Shown here one piece after another: positions 25,327 through 32,587 of a stretch of DNA of 64,000 nucleotides. The position numbers were made by a program, and so were the translations under genes. The stretch is from Anaerolineae bacterium (GTDB lineage Bacteria > Chloroflexota > Anaerolineae > 4572-78 > J111). The first letter of the stretch is position 1; each line of letters starts with the position of its first letter. The stretch covers positions 136,413-200,412 of the forward strand of contig JAHDWA010000015.1 in NCBI GenBank assembly GCA_023382535.1, in the 5' to 3' direction. The notes under the pieces are model-generated. The model saw only the letters and a list, made by a program, of their open reading frames with translations, made no database searches and was not told where the DNA came from.

Positions 25327-25665
25327 ATGAGTGTCGCCGACGATGTCAACGAAATTTTTGAAAAGATGCCGCAGGCTTTTTTACCGGAAAAAGCGGCTAA
25401 CCTCAACGCCACCATTCAACTTGAGCTAACCGGTGAAGGCGGCGGCGATTGGGTTCTTAAAATTGCCAGTGGGACCATTGCCGTGACTCCAGGCCGGACC
25501 TCAACCCCGAATCTAACCCTGACCATGGCAGCGACCGATTACATCGCCCTTTCACGGGGTGAAGCCAATCCGGTTAACTTATTTATGGCCGGAAAAATCA
25601 AATTGCAGGGGGATATGACCCTGGCCATGAAGTTCCCCGATATGTTTGATCGCAACAAAGCCTGA
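25327..25665 (+). CDS. SCP2 sterol-carrier domain protein
   Basis: 112 residues, a stand-alone SCP2 fold. Conserved features are the LNATIQLELTGEGGGDWVLKI strands and the C-terminal NPVNLFMAGKIKLQGDMTLAM segment. The fold has a hydrophobic tunnel that binds lipids or acyl chains. It has its own strong promoter, an AAGGAG site ten bases ahead of the ATG and a terminator after it, so it is a single-gene unit. Confidence 0.88.
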   Translation: MSVADDVNEIFEKMPQAFLPEKAANLNATIQLELTGEGGGDWVLKIASGTIAVTPGRTSTPNLTLTMAATDYIALSRGEANPVNLFMAGKIKLQGDMTLAMKFPDMFDRNKA

Positions 25666-25693
25666 ACCTCTCTCCCGCGAGATTCTTGATATA

Positions 25694-25723
25694 AAAAGGC
25701 GACTGCCTGTGCAGTCGCCTTTT
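25694..25723. terminator. Bidirectional Rho-independent terminator
   Basis: AAAAGGCGACTGC (25694-25706) pairs perfectly with GCAGTCGCCTTTT (25711-25723) over a 4-base loop. It serves the SCP2 gene and the convergent cytochrome operon. Confidence 0.9.
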
Positions 25724-25747
25724 GGTTTAAGGTAAGGCTCAACAAAA

Positions 25748-26494
25748 TCAACCACCGGAAACAGACGCGAGATAAGCGATAATATCACTGATATTCTCTT
25801 CACTCATCCGCTGGGAAAAGTTCTGGGGCATCAAGTTCGGCTGGAATCCTTCGGCAATCACCGCATTAGGCTGGACAATAGATTGGTGAACATAGTCCTC
25901 ACCCTTGCTAATCACATTCGTCAGCTCCGGCCCCACCGTTCCACCTTGCCCGTCAATCGCGTGGCAGCCGACACAGCCCATCCCGGTGAAGAGATTCTTG
26001 CCCCGTTCTTCGGGGGTATCGCCGGGTACAGGTGTGGGTTCGGCGTTCGGGTCGCCCAGGTCAGGCGCTGCTTCTTGCCAATTCATAACGTAGGAGACGA
26101 TAGTATCAATCTGATCGTTCCGCAGAGGGCCGCCGTAGTCAACACTCCAGGTCGGCATATTGCGGCCATAATTCGGGTCCGACATCACGGGGCGTCCCCC
26201 TCTGATGGTCAGGGTGAGAAAAGACTTCATTGTCCCTTGATACCCAATATCGGCCAGACGTTGTTCAAAGAAATATTTGCTGTTAAGGGTCGGGCCAATG
26301 CCGCCCTCGCCTTTGAGGCCGTGACACTCGGTGCAATACTGGGTGTAAAGCGCCGCCCCGGCTTCGATAGAACGCCCCTCAAAAGCCTGGGTAAACTCCG
26401 CCTGGCGGTCTGCTTCCCCAATCCCGACATAGACAATGCCGCTGATAGAGATAAGCACCGCTAACAATCCAACCAAAATTCTTGAGTCTATCAT
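25748..26494 (-). CDS. Membrane-anchored diheme cytochrome c of a quinol oxidoreductase
   Basis: About 248 residues. An N-terminal uncleaved helix (ILVGLLAVLISISGIVYVGI) anchors two cytochrome c domains. The first heme motif is CTECH (54-58), the second CVGCH (174-178). Met ligands are probable in the NMPTW and NLMPQNF segments. It is the last gene of the Rieske-cytochrome b-cytochrome c operon and passes electrons from the complex to a downstream oxidase or carrier. The frame starts at TTG 26503, but ATG 26494 is preferred. A shared terminator lies just downstream. Confidence 0.92.
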   Translation of the reverse strand: MIDSRILVGLLAVLISISGIVYVGIGEADRQAEFTQAFEGRSIEAGAALYTQYCTECHGLKGEGGIGPTLNSKYFFEQRLADIGYQGTMKSFLTLTIRGGRPVMSDPNYGRNMPTWSVDYGGPLRNDQIDTIVSYVMNWQEAAPDLGDPNAEPTPVPGDTPEERGKNLFTGMGCVGCHAIDGQGGTVGPELTNVISKGEDYVHQSIVQPNAVIAEGFQPNLMPQNFSQRMSEENISDIIAYLASVSGG

Positions 26495-26508
26495 AATTAT
26501 CAATCCAC

Positions 26509-28122
26509 TTAAAACTTAGATTCCAGTAGCTCGTAACCGGAGTGACGATGGATAAAAAATACCTTTTCGAACGTGCGGGCTTGTTTCTCACCGCCCCCTT
26601 CGGGGACTTCTTCCCAGGATACGGTTATGGTCAGCTTTTTAAGATCGGTTTGCCAATCTTCAATGGCCATCGTAATATCGCCGTTATCAAAGTTATTATT
26701 AGGTCTCTCGCTCTCCCGGTCAACGGCTTCTCTCATCTCAGCCATAACCTGGCCTAATCGGCCGGACGGGTAAGTGGTTGGGTCGCTGGCCGTATAAGTG
26801 CCCACAAACAGCTCGTCGTAAGGAATTTCTCTAACTTCACCCACACCCTCTTCAGGCACAAACTCCTGCACCAATTCAACCGGCGGAGGCGCGGCAACGC
26901 CCCACAGGCCCGTGCCCATATAGGTTAACACGACGATAAAGATGATCGTCAATATGCCAACCGTAATCCCGACCTTACGATTTTTCGCCAAGCGGCTGGG
27001 ACCGGGGTCAATGTAGGGCACGGCAAAGAGGATCAAAAAGATGATCGTCGGGATAATCACGCCCCACAGCGTTTTGTCGCCCAGCTTAAGCATGCCCTGT
27101 AACCAGAGGAAATACCAGGGCGCTGTGGTATGCAGCGGCGTTTTTAAGGGATCGGCGTGATGCTCCAATGCGGCGGAATAGGCGATGGCAATATAAACAA
27201 CCATGCCGGCTATCAAAACTGCCGCCCACATGATCTCGCTGGTGACCAAGTCGGGGAGCAGGTCAATTTTCCGCTTGGCGGCGGCAATTTTCTCCGGCGG
27301 CGCTTCGCCTTCTTCGATGACGGCCGGCAGCGAGATGCTGTGTTCGCGTGAAACTTTATAGTAGTGAATACTGATAAAAACAATGGCCACCAAGGGCAGC
27401 AAAAAGACGTGCAGCAGGTAAAACCTCAGCAATCCCCCGGCTCCAATATCTTGCGAGCCTCGCAAAATCAAGTTGACCTGATAACCCACCAGGGGGGCCG
27501 CTTCGGCCATGCTGGTGCCAATGGTCACCGCCCACAGGGCCAGTTGATCCCACGGCAGCAGGTAGCCGCTGAAGCTCAAGAACAGCGTAACCAGCAGTAA
27601 AACCACCCCGGTCAGCCAGGTAAACTGGCGGGGATGCTTATACGCCCCGGTAAAGTAGACCCTGATCATATGCAAGGTTACGGCGATAACCATCAACTCC
27701 GCCCCCAGACGATGCATATCGCGCAAAAATTTACCAAAGTTCACATTGCTCAGGATGTTGAGCATGTCGTAATAAGCGACCGTCGGCGAGGGGGTGTAGT
27801 AAACCATCAAAATGAGGCCGGTGATGGTTTCGATAATAAACAGAAGCGTTGAGAAAAAGCCCAAACGAAAGGTGTGGGTAAACCAGGTCGAGCCTTCCTG
27901 GTAAAATTTGGGCCGGAGATGGAGCACAAATGATTTGACCTGCGCTCGATAGCGGGGATTGGGTTTTTCGGTAGGCGCCTCGCCTCTGAGCAAGGCGCGC
28001 GCTTCTTTAACCCCAATCCCGGCCAGAACGGCCCGTGTTGTTTCGTCAATTTTATCGGTAATTGTCTGCTTAATGCCCTTTTGCGTCAGGTTGTGCAAAA
28101 AGCCCATGCCGGGAATATCCAT
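26509..28122 (-). CDS. Cytochrome b subunit of a b6/bc-type complex
   Basis: 537 residues. It oxidises quinol and moves electrons between two b hemes. The heme ligands are His137 and His151 (RDMHRLGAEL...TLHMIRV), and His238 and His253; the 14-residue gap inside the second pair is that of cytochrome b6. The subunit IV-like part (DLLPDLVTSEIMWAA onward, with PWYFLW at the quinol site) is fused on the same chain. An unusual soluble tail of about 130 residues (from about 408) ends the protein. An AAGGAGG site precedes the ATG by ten bases. The Rieske gene is directly upstream and the diheme cytochrome c directly downstream. Confidence 0.94.
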   Translation of the reverse strand: MDIPGMGFLHNLTQKGIKQTITDKIDETTRAVLAGIGVKEARALLRGEAPTEKPNPRYRAQVKSFVLHLRPKFYQEGSTWFTHTFRLGFFSTLLFIIETITGLILMVYYTPSPTVAYYDMLNILSNVNFGKFLRDMHRLGAELMVIAVTLHMIRVYFTGAYKHPRQFTWLTGVVLLLVTLFLSFSGYLLPWDQLALWAVTIGTSMAEAAPLVGYQVNLILRGSQDIGAGGLLRFYLLHVFLLPLVAIVFISIHYYKVSREHSISLPAVIEEGEAPPEKIAAAKRKIDLLPDLVTSEIMWAAVLIAGMVVYIAIAYSAALEHHADPLKTPLHTTAPWYFLWLQGMLKLGDKTLWGVIIPTIIFLILFAVPYIDPGPSRLAKNRKVGITVGILTIIFIVVLTYMGTGLWGVAAPPPVELVQEFVPEEGVGEVREIPYDELFVGTYTASDPTTYPSGRLGQVMAEMREAVDRESERPNNNFDNGDITMAIEDWQTDLKKLTITVSWEEVPEGGGEKQARTFEKVFFIHRHSGYELLESKF

Positions 28123-28156
28123 CGCTGCTTATCCTCCTTGATTAACTCGCCCTGAC

Positions 28157-29194
28157 TTAAGCCGGAACCAAAACCGGCTCACCTAAAATTCTTCGACCCG
28201 TGTCAATTATTAATCTTTCGTCGCCGGTTATTTCTAATGGGTTGCCCTCAATATCGGTTTCTTTAACGGAACCATCAGGAGCAACCGCCTGAATCACAAA
28301 ACGATCCAGGCTGCGCCGAGCCGGGCCGGCAATGTAATCCCCCGAAAGCTGGAATTTCGAGCCGTGACAGGGGCACTCAAAGCGATTGGTCATCGGCACC
28401 CACTCATAAAGACAACCCAGGTGCGTACAAACTTTATAAATGGCCAAAACACCTTTGCGCGGTTCACCGTTGACCTCGGTATCAATATTAATCAGCCAGA
28501 ATTTCCCATCCACGTAAGCTTTAGGCCCGGAGTTCACTTCGGGCAAGGCGCCGGCTGCATCGCCAATCGGGAAGGCGCCGCCAAACTGTCCCTCTTTGAA
28601 ATTGGGAAAGGCAAACCACAGCCCCATGCCAATCCCCTGCACCGTGAGCAGGGCAATCGAGGCCAGCCAGGCATAATTAAGAAATTCACGCCGGGTAATA
28701 TTGGGATCAACCTTTGCTTCGGCGGCTTCAGCTTTGGCTGGTGCAGGTTTTGGCGCAGCCGCTTCGGTCGCTCTGGGTTTTGGGGCAGGCGCAGCCGCCT
28801 CTGCGGGCTTGGGAGCAGGGGCCGGAACTGGAGTCGCCTCAGCCGCTTTTGGCGCTGGTGGAGGAGCAGCCACACCGGCCGCTTTAGCCGCTTTGGCCGC
28901 CAGAAAAGCCTCCCGCTGCGCCCTGACCTCTTCCGGCGTTCGTTTAGCCGCCGGCGCTTGTGGGGGCAGCTTGGGGGCAGCCTCTTGAACGGCGACAGGC
29001 TCAGGAGCAGCCACTACAGGTTCCGGGCTGGCTTCCGGTTCGGGCGACACCTCGGCCACCGCCTCGGCTGTTGTCGCAGTTGGTTCCGCGGATGCCGTTT
29101 GCAGAGGCACATCTTGCCCGGCCGCCCTGGCCGCCTTGCGGGCCAGCCAGGCTTCTCGCTGCGCTTGGATTTCCTCAGGTGTTTTCTTGGGCAT
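28157..29194 (-). CDS. Rieske iron-sulfur subunit with long Ala/Pro-rich N-terminus
   Basis: 345 residues. The C-terminal half is a Rieske domain: CTHLGC (Cys256, His258, Cys261) and CPCHGS (Cys274, Cys276, His277) give the 2Fe-2S ligands and the disulfide. It is preceded by a TRREFLNYAWLASIALL segment, a twin-arginine-type membrane anchor. The first 165 residues are cytoplasmic, Ala/Pro-rich and contain a repeated motif: TPEEIQAQREAWLARKAARA near the start and TPEEVRAQREAFLAAKAAKA at about 86. The gene heads the operon and has a clear promoter at 29281. Confidence 0.94.
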   Translation of the reverse strand: MPKKTPEEIQAQREAWLARKAARAAGQDVPLQTASAEPTATTAEAVAEVSPEPEASPEPVVAAPEPVAVQEAAPKLPPQAPAAKRTPEEVRAQREAFLAAKAAKAAGVAAPPPAPKAAEATPVPAPAPKPAEAAAPAPKPRATEAAAPKPAPAKAEAAEAKVDPNITRREFLNYAWLASIALLTVQGIGMGLWFAFPNFKEGQFGGAFPIGDAAGALPEVNSGPKAYVDGKFWLINIDTEVNGEPRKGVLAIYKVCTHLGCLYEWVPMTNRFECPCHGSKFQLSGDYIAGPARRSLDRFVIQAVAPDGSVKETDIEGNPLEITGDERLIIDTGRRILGEPVLVPA

Positions 29195-29280
29195 AGGCCA
29201 AATATCCTTTCCTCGCTGATGCGGTTATTTATGACCGTGTAACGAACTTAATTTGGGTTTGTTTGGGCTTGGGTGAGCGA

Positions 29281-29309
29281 TTATAGCACGCCCAAAATCA
29301 AATGGCAAG
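29281..29309 (-). promoter_or_regulatory. Promoter of the Rieske/cytochrome operon
   Basis: On the minus strand TTGCCA (29309-29304), a 17-base spacer, then TATAAT (29286-29281), about 87 bases upstream of the Rieske ATG in the gap shared with manA. Confidence 0.7.
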
Positions 29310-29383
29310 CTAAATGTTACAATTTGCACTAGCCTTAAAAATTTAAATTTGCTCAAAACACAATCCTGAGCCAAAATCATCCT

Positions 29384-30391
29384 ATGGACAAAATGATTTA
29401 CCCGCTGACCTTTGCTCCCGTCTTCCGTGATTATATCTGGGGCGGGCGTAATCTCGAAACCAAATTCGGCCGGACGCTCCCCCCCGGCATCATTGCCGAA
29501 AGTTGGGAAATTTCCGGCCACCCTTCCTCCCCCACGGCTGTCGAGAGCGGCCCTTTAGCCGGACAAACCCTGCCCCAGATCACGCAAACGTTGGGGCTGG
29601 ATTTGGTGGGCGTTCGCTCAAAGGGAATGCTGGCGCGGGGCAAGTTTCCCCTGCTCATCAAGCTGCTGGACGCCAACCAGCCGCTCTCCGTGCAGGTTCA
29701 TCCCAACGACGACTATGCTAACCGCCACGAAAACGGCGAGCTGGGCAAAACCGAAATGTGGTACATCCTCCACGCCGAGCCGGGCGCCTATCTGATCTAC
29801 GGCCTCAAACCCGGTGTGACCCCCGCCTCTTTCCGGCAGGCGCTGGCAGGAGGAAACCTGGAAGCCTGTTTGCACCAACTGCCGGTCCAGGCCGGCGATG
29901 CCATTTTTATTCCAGCCGGATCGGTCCACGCGATTATGGACGGAATTTTACTCGCTGAAATCCAGCAGAACTCCGATACCACCTACCGTGTTTACGATTG
30001 GAACCGTTTGGGTCCCGATGGCCAGCCTCGCCCGCTGCACATTGACAAGGCGATTGACGTGATCAACTTTGCCCAGGTTGAACCGCAGCATTTCTCTCCC
30101 CAACTGGTTGAAGAAAATTCAATGCTGCGCCGCGAAATAATTACTGCTTGCCCCTATTTTAATGTAGAAAGGGTGACGTTTAAGCAGGAGAAGGCTAAAT
30201 TTAAGGCACAAGGTGATGGCGCCACCTTCGAGATTTGGGGCAGCATGACGGGCCTGGGCCGGGTGAATTGGGCCGGTGCGCCCGTAGAGTTGCCCGCCAT
30301 CCGTTTTACCCTGCTGCCGGCTGCACTCGGCGAATTCGCGGTCGAAGCGCTGTCTCCGTCCGTCTTCCTGCGGGCGTATGTGCCGGGCTAA
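29384..30391 (+). CDS. manA: Mannose-6-phosphate isomerase, class I (short form)
   Basis: 335 residues. It interconverts fructose-6-phosphate and mannose-6-phosphate, feeding glycan synthesis. The zinc ligands are visible: Gln104 and His106 in SVQVHPNDDYA, Glu124 in GKTEMWYIL and His182 in GSVHAIMDG. The N-terminus PLTFAPVFRDYIWGGRNL is typical of the short bacterial type. A mannosyltransferase-like protein elsewhere in the window would need mannose donors, but there is no operon link. proA follows about 100 bases later. Confidence 0.94.
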   Translation: MDKMIYPLTFAPVFRDYIWGGRNLETKFGRTLPPGIIAESWEISGHPSSPTAVESGPLAGQTLPQITQTLGLDLVGVRSKGMLARGKFPLLIKLLDANQPLSVQVHPNDDYANRHENGELGKTEMWYILHAEPGAYLIYGLKPGVTPASFRQALAGGNLEACLHQLPVQAGDAIFIPAGSVHAIMDGILLAEIQQNSDTTYRVYDWNRLGPDGQPRPLHIDKAIDVINFAQVEPQHFSPQLVEENSMLRREIITACPYFNVERVTFKQEKAKFKAQGDGATFEIWGSMTGLGRVNWAGAPVELPAIRFTLLPAALGEFAVEALSPSVFLRAYVPG

Positions 30392-30494
30392 CCAGCGGGG
30401 GCAAATCCGGGTTGGCTGACCGGCCTGCAATCCGTTAAGAACATGCAACCAGTACCCGAGGGGTGGGGTTTAAGCTAGCAGAGGAAAGTAACTT

Positions 30495-31754
30495 ATGGAT
30501 AATGAACTTTTGACCAAAGGCCAGGCGGCCAAAAAAGCGGCGCGGGTGCTGGCAACGCTGGACACGGCGACCAAAAACAAGGCCCTGAAAATTATCGCCG
30601 AAACCATTATGGAACAAGAGCCGCTCATTCTGGAAGCCAACGATAAAGATATTGATGCGGGCCGGGCCAGCGGTCTGAGCGAGGCCCTGCTCGACCGCCT
30701 CCTGCTCACCCCTGCTCGCCTGGAAGGCATCGCCAACGATGTCAAATCCATCATCAACCTGCCCGACCCAATCGGCGAAGAGTTCGAGAGCCGCCGCTTG
30801 CCCAATAGTTTGCAGGTCAGCAAGCGCCGCATCCCCATTGGCGTCATTGGCGTTATTTATGAGAGCCGGCCCAACGTAACCATTGATATTTCGGTGCTCT
30901 GCCTCAAAAGCGGCAACGCCGCCATTTTGCGCGGCGGCAAAGAGGCGGCCCACTCCAACAAAGCTCTAGCCGAGGCCGTGCGCCAGGGTTGTGCTGCGGC
31001 CGGCCTGCCCCTCGAAAGCGCCCAACTGATTGAATCTACCGACCGCGAGTTAATCAAGGAAATGCTGCGGGCCAACGGCTTGATTGATATGATTATTCCC
31101 CGCGGGGGCGCGGCGCTGCACCAGTTTGCCATCGAAAACGCCACCGTACCGGTCATCACCGGCGGCATTGGTATTTGCCATGTCTACGTGGATGTAGCCG
31201 CCGACCTGACCAAAGTGACGCCGATTGTGGTCAATGCCAAAGTGCAGCGCCCGTCGGTTTGCAATGCCATGGACACACTGCTGGTCCACCAGGCCGTTGC
31301 CCCGCAAATTCTGCCCCGTGTGGCCGATGCCTGGGCCGAACACCAGGTCGAACTACGCTGCGAGCCGCGCGCCCTGGCCATTTTGGAAGACCATCCGGCG
31401 GTCAAACCCGCCGGCCCCGACGACTTTGACACCGAGTTCATGGCCCTCATTGCCGCCGTCAAAGTGGTAGACGATCTCGGCGAAGCGATAGACCACATCT
31501 ACGCTCACGGCAGCAGCCACACCGATGCCATCATCACCGAAGATTACAGCGCCGCCATGCGTTTTGTCAACGAGGTCAATTCGGCCGCGGTCATGGTCAA
31601 CGCCAGCACCCGCTTCAACGACGGCGGGCAATTCGGCCTGGGAGCGGAGGTCGCCGTGAGCACCCAACCGCTCCACGCCCGCGGCCCCATGGGCTTGAAA
31701 GAACTGACCACCTACAAGTGGGTCGTCCTGGGCAGCGGCCAGGTACGCCCTTAA
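30495..31754 (+). CDS. proA: Gamma-glutamyl phosphate reductase
   Basis: 419 residues, full length. It makes glutamate-5-semialdehyde from glutamyl phosphate with NADPH in proline synthesis. The aldehyde-dehydrogenase-type cysteine is Cys256 in RPSVCNAMDTLL. GVIGVIYESRPNVT, SGNAAILRGGKEA and the C-terminal GPMGLKELTTYKW are conserved. proB is not adjacent. An AGAGGAAAG site precedes the ATG. Confidence 0.96.
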   Translation: MDNELLTKGQAAKKAARVLATLDTATKNKALKIIAETIMEQEPLILEANDKDIDAGRASGLSEALLDRLLLTPARLEGIANDVKSIINLPDPIGEEFESRRLPNSLQVSKRRIPIGVIGVIYESRPNVTIDISVLCLKSGNAAILRGGKEAAHSNKALAEAVRQGCAAAGLPLESAQLIESTDRELIKEMLRANGLIDMIIPRGGAALHQFAIENATVPVITGGIGICHVYVDVAADLTKVTPIVVNAKVQRPSVCNAMDTLLVHQAVAPQILPRVADAWAEHQVELRCEPRALAILEDHPAVKPAGPDDFDTEFMALIAAVKVVDDLGEAIDHIYAHGSSHTDAIITEDYSAAMRFVNEVNSAAVMVNASTRFNDGGQFGLGAEVAVSTQPLHARGPMGLKELTTYKWVVLGSGQVRP

Positions 31755-31786
31755 GCCGGATACGTTTCATCTTTGGAGGAAATATA

Positions 31787-31864
31787 TTTTACCACAGAAA
31801 ACGCCGAGAGCGCTGGGAAAACTAAAAATCCTCTGCGTTCTTTGCGCCCTCGGCGGTAAATTTT
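31787..31864. repeat. Palindromic intergenic repeat of the CGCAGAG/CTCTGCG type
   Basis: ACCACAGAAAACGCCGAGAGCGC and TGCGTTCTTTGCGCCCTCGGCGGT are imperfect inverted halves around an A/T-rich centre. This resembles a repeat style seen in several bacterial phyla. It fills most of the gap between proA and the DinB-like gene. Confidence 0.55.
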
Positions 31865-31882
31865 GAGGGGAGGTTCATTCTG

Positions 31883-32359
31883 ATGTCTGCAGACAAAAAA
31901 ACCACTCTGAAACAAAAGTTGGCCCAGGCCAGAACCGATTTGGAGAATCTGTTGACCTCCCTGCCCGACACCCAGTGGCAGACTCCCGTTATCGGCGAGG
32001 GCGACACCTGGACCGTGCTGGATATTGTGGCCCACTTGGTGGAAAATGAGCGCGGTATGAGCATCCATGTCCACAAAATCCGCCAGGGCAAAGAAACCGT
32101 CCCGGAGGGCTTTGATTTGACCCAATGGAACGCCGGCCTGAAAGGGCGCAGGGGCAACTTCACCCCGGCCGAACTTCTGGAAGCCCTGGCCCAAACCCGG
32201 GCCAAAACTTTGAGCGTGCTGGAGTCCATCGGCCCCGAAGAGTGGGGCTTGACCGGCCGCCACCCTTCCCGCGGCCCGATTACCATCGAGCAGTATTATG
32301 AAACAATGGCCGATCACGACGCCGGCCACACCCACGACATCAAACGGGCGCTGGGTTAG
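31883..32359 (+). CDS. DinB-like (maleylpyruvate isomerase N-terminal fold) protein
   Basis: 158 residues forming a four-helix DinB/MDMPI bundle. Metal-binding histidines are suggested by WTVLDIVAHLVENE and YETMADHDAGHTHDIK. A GGGGAGG site lies ahead of the ATG. Members of this fold act as thiol-dependent transferases or have no known function. Another DinB-like gene lies at 49746. Confidence 0.8.
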   Translation: MSADKKTTLKQKLAQARTDLENLLTSLPDTQWQTPVIGEGDTWTVLDIVAHLVENERGMSIHVHKIRQGKETVPEGFDLTQWNAGLKGRRGNFTPAELLEALAQTRAKTLSVLESIGPEEWGLTGRHPSRGPITIEQYYETMADHDAGHTHDIKRALG

Positions 32360-32432
32360 CTGAATAGGGAAGCTTTGCCAAGATTAGAATGTTTTCGACC
32401 CCTCAAGTAGATTGTGTTGCTCCAACTAAAGA

Positions 32433-32505
32433 CCCATATCTGAGTTGGACGCTTTCATCCCCCATATTTAGGTAATAATTCTTCGTTTCCCCCATATCTA
32501 GTAGC
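32433..32505. promoter_or_regulatory. Three spaced CCCATAT repeats upstream of the glycosidase promoter
   Basis: Near-copies CCCATATCTGAG (32433), CCCATATTTAGG (32461) and CCCATATCTAGT (32491) stand 28 and 30 bases apart, about three helical turns each. They end 12 bases before the predicted -35 box. The arrangement suggests binding sites for an activator or repressor. Confidence 0.4.
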
Positions 32506-32516
32506 CCCTCGCTTCT

Positions 32517-32545
32517 TTGCGCACTTTTTAATTCTTATGTATACT
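32517..32545 (+). promoter_or_regulatory. Predicted promoter of the glycosidase gene
   Basis: TTGCGC (32517-32522), a 17-base spacer, then TATACT (32540-32545), 43 bases upstream of the ATG. Confidence 0.5.
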
Positions 32546-32587
32546 AGTTATGTTCATTCAGTTTGACTCTCCCAGCAAGGCGCAGTC

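Noticed and set aside
28364..29242. 292-codon plus-strand frame opposite the Rieske gene
   Set aside because: Its Arg/Gly/Phe-rich repeats are the complement of the Ala/Pro linker.
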